NCBI GenBank assembly: GCA_023227685.1
Contig: JALNVG010000014.1
Coordinates: 1-23,953, forward strand
Reading direction: 5' to 3'
Length of the DNA: 23,953 bases
DNA from: Bacteroidaceae bacterium
GTDB lineage: Bacteria > Bacteroidota > Bacteroidia > Bacteroidales > Bacteroidaceae
In this document: one piece after another, positions 1 through 7,117 of the stretch
Layout of the letters: each line of letters begins with the position of its first letter
Position numbering within the stretch: the stretch's first letter is position 1
The notes under the pieces: generated by a model
Told to the model about the DNA's origin: nothing
Seen by the model: the letters and a program-made list of their open reading frames with translations, nothing else
Databases searched by the model: none
Program-made: the position numbers and the translations under genes

Positions 1-35
1 ATATAGATCTACAAGTCATAAACACATGCGGATAA
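1..35 (+). CDS. 3' end of an upstream gene (partial, possibly a DUF3822-type protein)
   Basis: Reading from base 3, an open frame gives the ten residues IDLQVINTCG and stops at TAA 33-35. It overlaps the rsmD start (ATG at 26) by ten bases, the kind of overlap seen between translationally coupled genes. I recall that in Bacteroides the gene before rsmD is usually a DUF3822 family protein, but ten residues cannot prove this. The alternative is that the frame is chance and this is simply untranslated leader; no Shine-Dalgarno or promoter motif is visible in the 25 bases before rsmD. Confidence 0.35.
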   Translation, partial: IDLQVINTCG

Positions 36-586
36 TAAGTGGAATTTATAGAAGCAGACGGTTTAATATACCACACACCTTTAAAGCACGACCAACCACT
101 GATTTTGCTAAGGAAAATTTATTTAATGTGCTTAATAAATACCTTGATTATGAATCAGGAATTACAGCACTTGACCTATTCTCCGGCACAGGCAGTATCA
201 GTCTTGAATTGCTTTCACATGGCTGTGAAAGAGTCATAAGTATAGAAAAAGACCCTGTACATCATGCTTTCATTCGTCAGAATCTGAAAGAATTAAAAAC
301 AGACAAATGCATACCTTTGCGTGGAGATGCTTTCAGATTTATCAATCATTGCAAGGAAAAATACGATTTTATATTTGCTGATCCGCCATATGATCTGCCG
401 GAACTTACTACAATTCCTGACTTGATATTCAAAAACAAATTATTGAAAGATAGTGGATTATTTGTCTTAGAACATGGCAAACAAAATAATTTTGAAAATA
501 ATCCCTATTTTTTGGAAAAGAGGATATATGGAAGTGTGAATTTCTCTTTTTTTCAGATAAAAGAAAAACAGACATCTGATTTATAA
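26..586 (+). CDS. rsmD: 16S rRNA (guanine(966)-N2)-methyltransferase RsmD
   Basis: This cytoplasmic SAM-dependent enzyme methylates N2 of G966 (E. coli numbering) in 16S rRNA during 30S assembly. The 186-residue length is normal for the family. The N-terminus MRIISGIYRSRRF followed by ARPTTDFAKENLFNVL is the family signature. The SAM-binding motif I is LDLFSGTGSISLE (about residues 49-61), and the catalytic motif IV DPPY sits at about residue 118 within FADPPYDLPE. ATG at 26 was chosen because the signature begins exactly there; the frame is open further 5' but with no other ATG in the window. It overlaps the upstream frame by ten bases and its stop codon overlaps the stop of the convergent cls gene. 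Nothing in the protein looks broken. Confidence 0.93.
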   Translation: MRIISGIYRSRRFNIPHTFKARPTTDFAKENLFNVLNKYLDYESGITALDLFSGTGSISLELLSHGCERVISIEKDPVHHAFIRQNLKELKTDKCIPLRGDAFRFINHCKEKYDFIFADPPYDLPELTTIPDLIFKNKLLKDSGLFVLEHGKQNNFENNPYFLEKRIYGSVNFSFFQIKEKQTSDL

Positions 587-2020
587 TAAAGGAGACATCA
601 ATCTTACCAAAGATTCCACAACTTTCTCCCATTTTGAGCGCTTTATCCAGTTCTTTAAAAAGATGGATTTACTGTCACGCTGATCCAAAAGAAATATCTC
701 TTTTATTTTTAAAGCCAAATTCGGATCATAAATAAAAGCATTCACCTCAAAATTATGCTCAAAACTACGAAAATCCAAGTTTGTAGAACCTACTGTGGAT
801 AACAAATCATCCGATACCATCATTTTTGAATGCAAAAAACCTTTCTGATAAAAATACACCTTTACACCTGCTTCAAGAATATCAGTCAAATATGATCGAG
901 AACCTAAATTAATCAACCTACTATCGCTCCTTTCTGGTATCATCAGCCTTACATCCACACCACTTAAGGCTGCATTTTTCATCGAAGAAAGCAATTCTTC
1001 GCTCGGTAGAAAATATGGAGTCTGCATATAGAAATAATCTTTCGCACTTGAAATAGCTATCGTCAAGCCCTGCATAAGTTCTTTCCACTTACCCACAGGC
1101 TCACTAGTAACAATTTGAACTAGAGAATCACCATAATTATCAAGCCTTGGAAAATACTTAGAATCGGTAAGCAACGTACGATCAACAAAATACCAGTCAA
1201 GCAAAAAAACCGTTTGTAGACCATGCACAGCCTTCCCTTCAAGGAGGACATGCGTATCTCGCCAAATACCCCATGACAGACCGCGCACATATCGTGTGGC
1301 CAAATTAAACCCTCCAACAAAACCTATACAGCCATCGATTACCACAATTTTCCTATGATTACGATAATTTACTTTGCTGGTAAATAACGGAAAACGAACT
1401 TTTAAAAAGCACCTAACCTCAATACCACACTCCATCATCTTTTCAAAAAAACTTTTAGGAACATGCCAACAACCCACATCGTCATAGATTACACGAACCT
1501 CAACTCCTTCACGGGCCTTTTCTATCAACACATCTCTTATCAAACGCCCTATTGAATCATCCTCAAAAATATAATATTCCAGATGAATATGCTCACGCGC
1601 TTTCCGCATTTCGCACACTAGCGACTGCACAAGCGAATACCCATTCGTGTATACCTGCACCCGATTACCATCAAAAGGAAAAGATTGATTCGTGTAACGA
1701 AAAAAATGAATTAAATGATTATATTCTTTAGGAAAAACATCACAATATTGAGTCAAGTACTCGGCCTTAGGCCTTTTCAATAAACGATTGTAACTCTTCC
1801 GGCTTATCATTCGTACATGACGCTGGCTTCTTCCGAAAAAAAAGTAAAAGAACAATCCGACTATCGGCAAAAACATTAGCACAAGAATCCAAGCCAAAGT
1901 CTTGACTGGATTACGATTATCTAATATTAAAACCGCAATTGTACCAACAACAGCTACAAAGTAAATAATTTCAAAAATTATTGCCGTAATATGCGCACCT
2001 ATATAACTCCATTCTATCAT
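581..2020 (-). CDS. cls: Cardiolipin synthase (phospholipase D superfamily)
   Basis: The 479-residue integral membrane enzyme is expected to condense phosphatidylglycerol units into cardiolipin at the inner membrane. Two hydrophobic helices occupy about residues 9-60 (PLDc_N-type region, with LDNRNPVKTLAWILVLMF). Two HKD active-site motifs follow: HRKIVVIDG with GGFN at about residue 222, and HSKMMVSDD with GSTNLD at about residue 397. This two-helix, two-HKD layout and the length match bacterial ClsA/Cls proteins. ATG at 2020 is the only sensible start, since the next Met falls inside the second helix. It is transcribed toward rsmD, and the two genes end on the same TTATAA. Upstream, a long inverted repeat separates it from the barrel-protein gene, so it probably has its own promoter. 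A CAAAATTA at 2026-2033 would be a -7 motif on this strand but leaves almost no leader. Confidence 0.91.
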   Translation of the reverse strand: MIEWSYIGAHITAIIFEIIYFVAVVGTIAVLILDNRNPVKTLAWILVLMFLPIVGLFFYFFFGRSQRHVRMISRKSYNRLLKRPKAEYLTQYCDVFPKEYNHLIHFFRYTNQSFPFDGNRVQVYTNGYSLVQSLVCEMRKAREHIHLEYYIFEDDSIGRLIRDVLIEKAREGVEVRVIYDDVGCWHVPKSFFEKMMECGIEVRCFLKVRFPLFTSKVNYRNHRKIVVIDGCIGFVGGFNLATRYVRGLSWGIWRDTHVLLEGKAVHGLQTVFLLDWYFVDRTLLTDSKYFPRLDNYGDSLVQIVTSEPVGKWKELMQGLTIAISSAKDYFYMQTPYFLPSEELLSSMKNAALSGVDVRLMIPERSDSRLINLGSRSYLTDILEAGVKVYFYQKGFLHSKMMVSDDLLSTVGSTNLDFRSFEHNFEVNAFIYDPNLALKIKEIFLLDQRDSKSIFLKNWIKRSKWEKVVESLVRLMSPLL

Positions 2021-2042
2021 TGGAACAAAATTAACAAATTAT

Positions 2043-2099
2043 TTTAAACAACAAAAGGCTTTGAACAATAATATTGTTCAAAGCCTTTTGTTGTTTAAA
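2043..2099 (-). terminator. 27-bp perfect inverted repeat, probable terminator of the barrel-protein gene
   Basis: Bases 2043-2069 are perfectly complementary to 2073-2099 with only a 3-base spacer. The stem core reads AAAAGGCTTTGAACAAT and its complement, with AAAC-rich and T-rich ends that can act as the A/T tracts of a terminator in either direction. It lies between the stop of the outer-membrane barrel gene (2132) and the start of cls (2020), both on the minus strand, so its obvious role is to end the barrel-gene transcript or protect its 3' end. The stem is much longer than an ordinary intrinsic terminator. Confidence 0.75.
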
Positions 2100-2131
2100 C
2101 AGACAGTCAAAGAAAAGCTGTATTATAACAA

Positions 2132-5044
2132 CTAAAACGGACGATGATGATTATGACTACCACCAAAACGTCTGCCACCAGGACCACCTAGACCTCTAGG
2201 GCCAGGTCCCCGCATTTGTTGACGGGCATCCTTACTACCAAATATATTCAGCTTGTAGATAAGATGAAACATACAGTAATTATTGATACTATTATATTCT
2301 GAAGTTGAACGCAAACTAGCCGTCAGCGCACGACTAATATTACTTTGTTGATGCAAGATATCATTCATCTCAAAACTCAAAGTTAACGATCCTTTCAAAA
2401 AAGACTGTGCAAGTTGCGCATTCCAAACCAATTCATTTTTGTTCATACTCGAATCACTATACCCCCTACGGGAATTATTAGTGATATTCGTGGCTAGACT
2501 CATACTCCAAGGTAAATAAATATTTGTACTAGCACCATAAGCATAAGTATAAGGTTTCTGATCGTTTGCCGGACGTAATTTATTTCGTTCTGATGAATAA
2601 TCAATAGATCCATTCAAGCTAAACTCAAACCAATTATTACGATATGTACCACTCAAGTTTTCGGATAAAGTCAAATCAGTAGAAGTATTCTTCTTATCCG
2701 ACTTTGTTGTACTATCATATAAAAAAGCAACCTGATTTGTATAATTTGTACGTGTAAAAGTATTTACAGTAAATTTTTTATTCTTCAAAGCTGTATTAAA
2801 ACCAAACATACCAAAAAGAGACCAATTGCCATTGATATTTTGGGGTTGAGTTACAACTCCACCTGTCTCATTATTATAAGCGGTACTATTAACTATACTA
2901 TTTTGAGTAACCATAGCCCTAAAATGAGCCATTATGCTTCGCTGATATTTATCATTATAAGTATTATAAAACCCATAAATATAATGCGTGAAAGACGGCT
3001 TCAATCCAGGATTACCCTTACTGATACTCAATGGATTCGAATTGTCGGTAATAGGCAACAGACTTTCCATATCCGGTTGGCTACTCTTTCCACGATACCT
3101 CAATCTCAATTGGCTAACTTTTGAAAAGCGTACCCGAAAATCAATATCAGGAGCAATATTAAATACTGTTCTCGTTGTATCAATCTGATAATCATCTTTC
3201 ACATAAGACATTTTTGTATTTTGCGGTTGAAAAGACAAACCCAAACTCAAACGATACTTCTTTTGCACAAAAAGTAAACCCAATGCCATATTATGATTAA
3301 AAGACTCATATTTAGCATCTTTACTTAAACTATCTACTAAATTTGATTGATATCCATTAGGCAATTTTGAAGAAACCCTCCAATCAGGATAATCTAACAA
3401 GTCGTAAGTGCTCTTATCACTTGTATTATATGTATATGTCAATTTATAGTTAAACTGCAAAAATGCTGCCTTGGCCAATGGTTCACTATAAGTTAGCTGA
3501 CCCGCATAGCTATGAGACATCGCCGGACGCGAATAATATTGCCAAATAGAATCAGCAGGGGCATTAGTCGTCTGGTAATAGCGAGTAACTGATTGCGAAT
3601 ACTGATTGTTCTCATCTTTATCATAACCAAACTCCCCACGAAAAGTAATATTCCTTCCCCGATTATTCAGCTTCCGATTCAACTGCAATGAAACATCCGT
3701 TGAAAAGCTATTGCCCTTAGATAGCGACAACTTTTTTATACCATTTACCCGAATAGGATTCAAAGAATCAACAATATTTGCAAGATTATCAAAATCAAGA
3801 TAATCATTAGGCGATTCAACCAAAGTTAATGGATCGTCGTTAAATGTTCCTGATAAAGAATTAGTCAGATTATTCGATTTACTATAAGAAATATTGGGCC
3901 GAAAAATAATATTCGTTAATGTATCCGGCTTCCATTCCATGCGAAAATCTGCATTCAAGCCCGTATTTTTATTTCTATTTTTGTTATTTGAGTTAAAATA
4001 CGAATTCCCACTATCCAAAAATCGTTCTGAAGAATTAACAGAATAAATATCCGCATCCGAATAATTAAAGCGTACGCTACCACCAGTTTCCAATTTACTG
4101 TTCTGAGTAGCAAAATTGACACCGACCATCTTATTAGCTGTTAAGCCATTAGATTGTCCAAAACGTGGCCCGCCGCCACCACCACCAGAGAATTCTTGAT
4201 TATTCACATTATTAGCCCCACCGATTAAAGAAAACTGTGAGCCACTATCAAAACGATTCATCATCAAACGATTAGAATAACGACTCTTTGAACCTGCACC
4301 TAAATCCAAATTACCAAACCATCCCTGATTCATACCCTTCTTTACTTGCAAATCAAGTACGGTTTCTTCATTACCATCATCAATACCGGTAATACGCGAC
4401 AAATCTGATTTCTTATCATAAGTTTTCAACTTTTCTATCATATTAGCCGGCAAATTTTGCATTCCGGTCTTCACATCCCCACCAAAAAACTCTTTGCCGT
4501 TGAGCATAATCTTCTTCACCTCTTTGCCGTTGATTGTTAACGTACCACTATCATCTATACGAGCACCCGGGAGTTTCTTCACCAACTCTTCAAGCATAGC
4601 CCCGTTGGGCGTACGTAAAGCAGAAGAATTAAAAACTACGGTATCTTCAACCACCTGCACCTGCGGAGCCTGAGCCGTTATAACCGCTTCTTTCAATAAA
4701 ATAGCATCATCAGAAAGCAAGACATTTCCTATATTTACTTGCGGTTTAGCATTGGTAAGAACAAGTGGAATATATTTAGTCCGATAGCCCAAAAAAGAAA
4801 CTTTAAACAGATACTTTCCTGCACTAACTTTTTGCAAATGAAACAGACCGTTTTCATGCGTTGTAGAACCTGCCACTTGTAGACTATCCGGAAAAGAAAG
4901 CAATTGTACAGCTGCTAGTTCAACAGGCCTCTGTGTATTTTTCTCAATTACAAACCCGGAAACTGTAATACTCTTATTCTGAGCAAAAGAAGTAAAAGTG
5001 CCGATCAATAGCGCCAGCACAATCCCAAGATATCGTTTTTTCAT
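2132..5044 (-). CDS. Outer-membrane beta-barrel protein, TonB-receptor-like, with N-terminal carboxypeptidase-regulatory-like domain
   Basis: The 970-residue protein starts with a signal peptide (MKKRYLGIVLALLIGTFTSFA, then QN). A carboxypeptidase-regulatory-like Ig fold follows at about 25-115 (VSGFVIEKNTQRPVELAAV, then FKVSFLGYRTKYI). A plug-like region lies at about 130-235 (LEELVKKLPGARIDDSG, GKEFFGGDV) and a long Asn/Ser/Tyr-rich beta-barrel at about 240-940. This is the layout of the Bacteroidota outer-membrane beta-barrel family (PF14905-like), distant from classical SusC; substrates are generally unknown. There is no SusD partner beside it. Oddities are a poly-Gly stretch in SGGGGGGPRFGQ (about residue 285) and a Gly/Arg/His-rich C-terminal tail after the last recognisable strand (LIYKLNIFG), ending GGSHNHHRPF. 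It lies 74 bp downstream of the small membrane-protein gene, which may share its transcript, and is followed by a strong inverted repeat. Confidence 0.9.
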   Translation of the reverse strand: MKKRYLGIVLALLIGTFTSFAQNKSITVSGFVIEKNTQRPVELAAVQLLSFPDSLQVAGSTTHENGLFHLQKVSAGKYLFKVSFLGYRTKYIPLVLTNAKPQVNIGNVLLSDDAILLKEAVITAQAPQVQVVEDTVVFNSSALRTPNGAMLEELVKKLPGARIDDSGTLTINGKEVKKIMLNGKEFFGGDVKTGMQNLPANMIEKLKTYDKKSDLSRITGIDDGNEETVLDLQVKKGMNQGWFGNLDLGAGSKSRYSNRLMMNRFDSGSQFSLIGGANNVNNQEFSGGGGGGPRFGQSNGLTANKMVGVNFATQNSKLETGGSVRFNYSDADIYSVNSSERFLDSGNSYFNSNNKNRNKNTGLNADFRMEWKPDTLTNIIFRPNISYSKSNNLTNSLSGTFNDDPLTLVESPNDYLDFDNLANIVDSLNPIRVNGIKKLSLSKGNSFSTDVSLQLNRKLNNRGRNITFRGEFGYDKDENNQYSQSVTRYYQTTNAPADSIWQYYSRPAMSHSYAGQLTYSEPLAKAAFLQFNYKLTYTYNTSDKSTYDLLDYPDWRVSSKLPNGYQSNLVDSLSKDAKYESFNHNMALGLLFVQKKYRLSLGLSFQPQNTKMSYVKDDYQIDTTRTVFNIAPDIDFRVRFSKVSQLRLRYRGKSSQPDMESLLPITDNSNPLSISKGNPGLKPSFTHYIYGFYNTYNDKYQRSIMAHFRAMVTQNSIVNSTAYNNETGGVVTQPQNINGNWSLFGMFGFNTALKNKKFTVNTFTRTNYTNQVAFLYDSTTKSDKKNTSTDLTLSENLSGTYRNNWFEFSLNGSIDYSSERNKLRPANDQKPYTYAYGASTNIYLPWSMSLATNITNNSRRGYSDSSMNKNELVWNAQLAQSFLKGSLTLSFEMNDILHQQSNISRALTASLRSTSEYNSINNYCMFHLIYKLNIFGSKDARQQMRGPGPRGLGGPGGRRFGGSHNHHRPF

Positions 5045-5118
5045 TTGTGGGTAAAATTAAATATCAAAATACAATAATTGTTCTTTTGACACTAAACAAT
5101 ACCAAAGGTTTAATCGCA

Positions 5119-5526
5119 TTACTTCTTTTTAAAAAAAAATTCTAACTCTGCCTTCTTTATCCCAAATTCTTGACAAAGTACATCCACAATCAAAAAAACA
5201 AGAAAAGAAGATGTATCTACAGTCAGAATATCCCCTTTATAAACACGCCAAAGCATACCTCCGAAAATAATCAAGAAGGTAATAAATATGGCATTGCGTA
5301 CCGATATATTTCGAATATGTTCAATCTTCAGTCCTTCATTCTTTGACAAAGCGAAAATTATCATTATAGCACCAATCATCATTAGCAACTTCGTACATTC
5401 TTTATAAAACAATAAATTGGTATCAGTCACAAATCCTTTCATAAAAAGGAAAAATGGCATAAACAATGCTAACACAAGAATAACATATCCTAAAGGGCGA
5501 CAAAAAGCGGGCAATAAAGCTTTCAT
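5119..5526 (-). CDS. Small multi-pass membrane protein of unknown function
   Basis: I do not recognise this 135-residue family. Four hydrophobic stretches are visible: about 13-31 (YVILVLALFMPFFLF), 45-61 (LLMMIGAIMIIFAL), 78-94 (NAIFITFLIIFGGMLW) and 103-118 (VDTSSFLVFLIVDVLC). The C-terminus is Phe/Lys-rich, encoded by a run of nine T then A-rich codons, a possible slippage spot. The reading frame is open to a clear ATG and is preceded by a TACATTTG promoter-like motif about 26 bases upstream, which supports it as a real gene. It is divergent from aroB and lies just upstream of the barrel-protein gene on the same strand. No catalytic motif is visible. Confidence 0.72.
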   Translation of the reverse strand: MKALLPAFCRPLGYVILVLALFMPFFLFMKGFVTDTNLLFYKECTKLLMMIGAIMIIFALSKNEGLKIEHIRNISVRNAIFITFLIIFGGMLWRVYKGDILTVDTSSFLVFLIVDVLCQEFGIKKAELEFFFKKK

Positions 5527-5551
5527 AATTCAATATTATTATTTATTGCAA

Positions 5552-5559
5552 CAAATGTA
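5552..5559 (-). promoter_or_regulatory. Putative -7 promoter element for the small membrane-protein gene
   Basis: On the minus strand the sequence is TACATTTG, matching the Bacteroidota -7 consensus TAnnTTTG, about 26 bases before the ATG at 5526. No convincing -33 TTTG is present at the usual distance, so this is a consensus match plus position only. Confidence 0.4.
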
Positions 5560-5580
5560 AGTAAAAAAAGATATTTTCTT

Positions 5581-5588
5581 TACTTTTG
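5581..5588 (+). promoter_or_regulatory. Putative -7 promoter element for aroB
   Basis: TACTTTTG matches TAnnTTTG and ends 22 bases before the aroB ATG at 5611, the usual leader length. A clear -33 element is not visible. The element sits 21 bp from the opposite-facing -7 motif of the divergent gene, so the two promoters must overlap in their upstream parts. Confidence 0.5.
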
Positions 5589-5610
5589 CAATAGAAAAAA
5601 GCAAAAGAGC

Positions 5611-6669
5611 ATGAGTAAACAAGAAATTATCCTCTGCGAAGAATTCGAAAAGGCCCTAGCAGAAGCTATAAACAAGTGTCAACATGACAAAATTTTCATC
5701 TTGACAGATGATCAAACACATCTGCTCTGCTTCCCAAAGCTAGCAGAATTAGCAATTTTAAAGGATGCAATAGAAATCACCATCGGTGCAACCGATACAA
5801 ATAAAAATTTGAAAACACTTGCTTCCGTTTGGCAAACACTAAGCGACAAAGGAGCCACACGCCATTCGCTACTTATCAATTTGGGTGGCGGAATGGTGAC
5901 CGACTTGGGAGGTTTCGCTGCCTCCTCTTTTAAAAGAGGCATCAACTATATCAATATTCCAACTACACTACTGTCAATGGTTGATGCTTCGGTAGGAGGA
6001 AAAACAGGCATCAATTTTAACGGATTAAAAAATGAAATCGGAGTTTTTTCTACTGCAAACAGCGTACTTATCGAAACAGACTTCTTGCGTACACTCAACG
6101 ACCAAAACGTCTTCTCTGGTTATGCCGAAATGTTGAAACACGGACTAATTAGTAATACCAAGCATTGGGCCGAACTTATCAACTTTGACACCAACCGCAT
6201 AGACTATATCAAATTAAAAGAGCTCATCAGCAGCTCCATTCAAGTCAAAGAAAATATTGTTGAGCAAGATCCGCTAGAACATAGCATCCGCAAGGCACTC
6301 AACTTTGGTCATACAATAGGACATGCTTTCGAAAGTCTTTCGTTGGCGGAAAATCGCCCCATACTTCACGGTTATGCCGTAGCATGGGGAATCGTTTGCG
6401 AGCTCTACCTATCACATTTAAAAACGGGATTTCCTTCTGACAAAATGCACGAGACCATCCGATTTATCAGAGATAATTATGGCACATTCACCTACAACTG
6501 CAAAGAATATGACCGTTTATACAACTTTATGCTGCATGACAAGAAAAACACAGCAGGCATTGTTAATTTTACTTTACTAAAAAACATCGGAAAAATTAGC
6601 ATTGATCAAACCACAGATAAAAAAACTATTTTTGAAGCACTCGACTTCTACAGAGAATGCATGTCGTAA
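5611..6669 (+). CDS. aroB: 3-dehydroquinate synthase
   Basis: This cytoplasmic NAD- and metal-dependent enzyme catalyses the second step of the shikimate pathway, DAHP to 3-dehydroquinate. The 352-residue length is typical. The NAD-binding glycine motif is GGGMVTDLGGFAA (about 92-104), followed by PTTLLSMVDASVGGKTGINF (about 113-132). Probable metal ligands are E173 in AEMLKHGL, H234/H238 in NFGHTIGHAFE and H253 in LHGYAVAWG. ATG at 5611 follows a promoter-like motif at a normal distance. The stop codon lies inside a 9-bp hairpin. aroA, another gene of the same pathway, is on the same strand 14.6 kb further on, separated by the PUL and the protease gene. The gene looks intact. Confidence 0.96.
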   Translation: MSKQEIILCEEFEKALAEAINKCQHDKIFILTDDQTHLLCFPKLAELAILKDAIEITIGATDTNKNLKTLASVWQTLSDKGATRHSLLINLGGGMVTDLGGFAASSFKRGINYINIPTTLLSMVDASVGGKTGINFNGLKNEIGVFSTANSVLIETDFLRTLNDQNVFSGYAEMLKHGLISNTKHWAELINFDTNRIDYIKLKELISSSIQVKENIVEQDPLEHSIRKALNFGHTIGHAFESLSLAENRPILHGYAVAWGIVCELYLSHLKTGFPSDKMHETIRFIRDNYGTFTYNCKEYDRLYNFMLHDKKNTAGIVNFTLLKNIGKISIDQTTDKKTIFEALDFYRECMS

Positions 6670-6680
6670 AATACGACATG
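6660..6680 (+). other. 9-bp hairpin overlapping the aroB stop codon
   Basis: CATGTCGTA (6660-6668) and TACGACATG (6672-6680) form a perfect stem with an AAA loop, and the aroB stop TAA (6667-6669) lies within it. There is no U-tract directly after the stem, so it is a weak terminator candidate. It could protect the 3' end or reduce read-through into the tRNA gene 70 bases downstream. Confidence 0.35.
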
Positions 6681-6709
6681 GCAAAGACTCTAAAAAATTT
6701 GCTTCAAAA

Positions 6710-6740
6710 TTTGCTGTTTTGAAATAAAATTGTACCTTTG
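6710..6740 (+). promoter_or_regulatory. Bacteroidota-type promoter for tRNA-Pro
   Basis: A -33 TTTG at 6710-6713 and a -7 TACCTTTG at 6733-6740 are separated by 19 bases, close to the Bacteroides consensus (TTTG, then TAnnTTTG). Transcription would begin a few bases after 6740, shortly before the mature tRNA 5' end at 6752. This is the best-formed promoter in the window because both elements are present with correct spacing. Confidence 0.65.
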
Positions 6741-6751
6741 CAATCGCATTT

Positions 6752-6827
6752 CGGGGTGTAGCTCAGCTCGGTTTAGAGTACGCGTCTGGGGGGCGTGGGG
6801 TCGCTAGTTCGAATCTAGTCACCCCGA
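6752..6827 (+). tRNA. tRNA-Pro, anticodon GGG
   Basis: The full cloverleaf can be drawn. The acceptor stem is CGGGGTG (6752-6758) with CACCCCG (6820-6826) and discriminator A6827. The D stem is GCTC/GAGT. The anticodon stem is CGCGT/GCGTG with two G-T wobbles and loop CTGGGGG, giving anticodon GGG at 6788-6790. The T arm is GCTAG-TTCGAAT-CTAGT. The three bases after the discriminator are CTG, so CCA is not encoded and must be added after transcription. GGG decodes CCC and CCU. It has its own promoter and terminator and is not part of a tRNA cluster here. Confidence 0.97.
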
Positions 6828-6836
6828 CTGCTAGTA

Positions 6837-6876
6837 GCAAGGAGTTAAGTTTAGCAACTTAACTCCTTGCTCTTTT
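6837..6876 (+). terminator. Intrinsic terminator of the tRNA-Pro gene
   Basis: GCAAGGAGTTAAG (6837-6849) pairs perfectly with CTTAACTCCTTGC (6858-6870) around an 8-base loop, followed at once by TCTTTTTG. The 13-bp stem with a U-tract begins nine bases after the tRNA end. Confidence 0.86.
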
Positions 6877-7068
6877 TGAGGAAAAAGAAGAGATGGAAAG
6901 TAAAATCATTAGAAATATTAAATATCGCTTTTCAGCATATTCTTCACAATATAATAATCTAAAATATTGGTATAACACCTATTTCTAATCTCCACCGAAG
7001 AAATACAAAAAAGTGATTATCCCCATACACTTTCTTTCGAAACAGCCGACTAATAGTAGATACGAACA

Positions 7069-7094
7069 GCGGGGGCTATTTCCCTAGCCCCCGC
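7069..7094 (-). terminator. GC-rich hairpin downstream of the GH31 gene, probable end of the PUL transcript
   Basis: GCGGGGGCTA (7069-7078) and TAGCCCCCGC (7085-7094) form a 10-bp GC-rich stem with a 6-base loop, 24 bases past the GH31 stop. It stands out against the AT-rich surroundings. No long U-run follows it on the minus strand, so Rho-independent termination is not certain. The remaining stretch between the tRNA terminator and this hairpin (6877-7068) holds nothing I can support beyond a chance 31-codon frame. Confidence 0.5.
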
Positions 7095-7117
7095 AACCTA
7101 CAATAAACTTAATGCAA

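Noticed and set aside
2026..2033. -7 promoter motif (TAATTTTG on the minus strand) for cls
   Set aside because: It matches the consensus, but only five bases separate it from the start codon, which would make the mRNA essentially leaderless; a chance match in AT-rich DNA is as likely.
5119..5145. Frameshift at the nine-base homopolymer ending the small membrane-protein gene
   Set aside because: The frame closes four codons later in a sensible Lys-rich end, and no continuing homologous frame is visible, so there is no evidence of a sequencing error or programmed shift.
6893..6988. 31-codon open frame starting MESKIIRNIKYRFSAYSS
   Set aside because: It begins just after the tRNA terminator with no promoter motif and no recognisable features. 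An ORF this short is expected by chance, though an A/G-rich stretch precedes it.
6752..7117. tRNA-Pro as an integration (att) site for the PUL
   Set aside because: I looked for a second copy of the tRNA 3' end in the window and found none, and there is no integrase gene.
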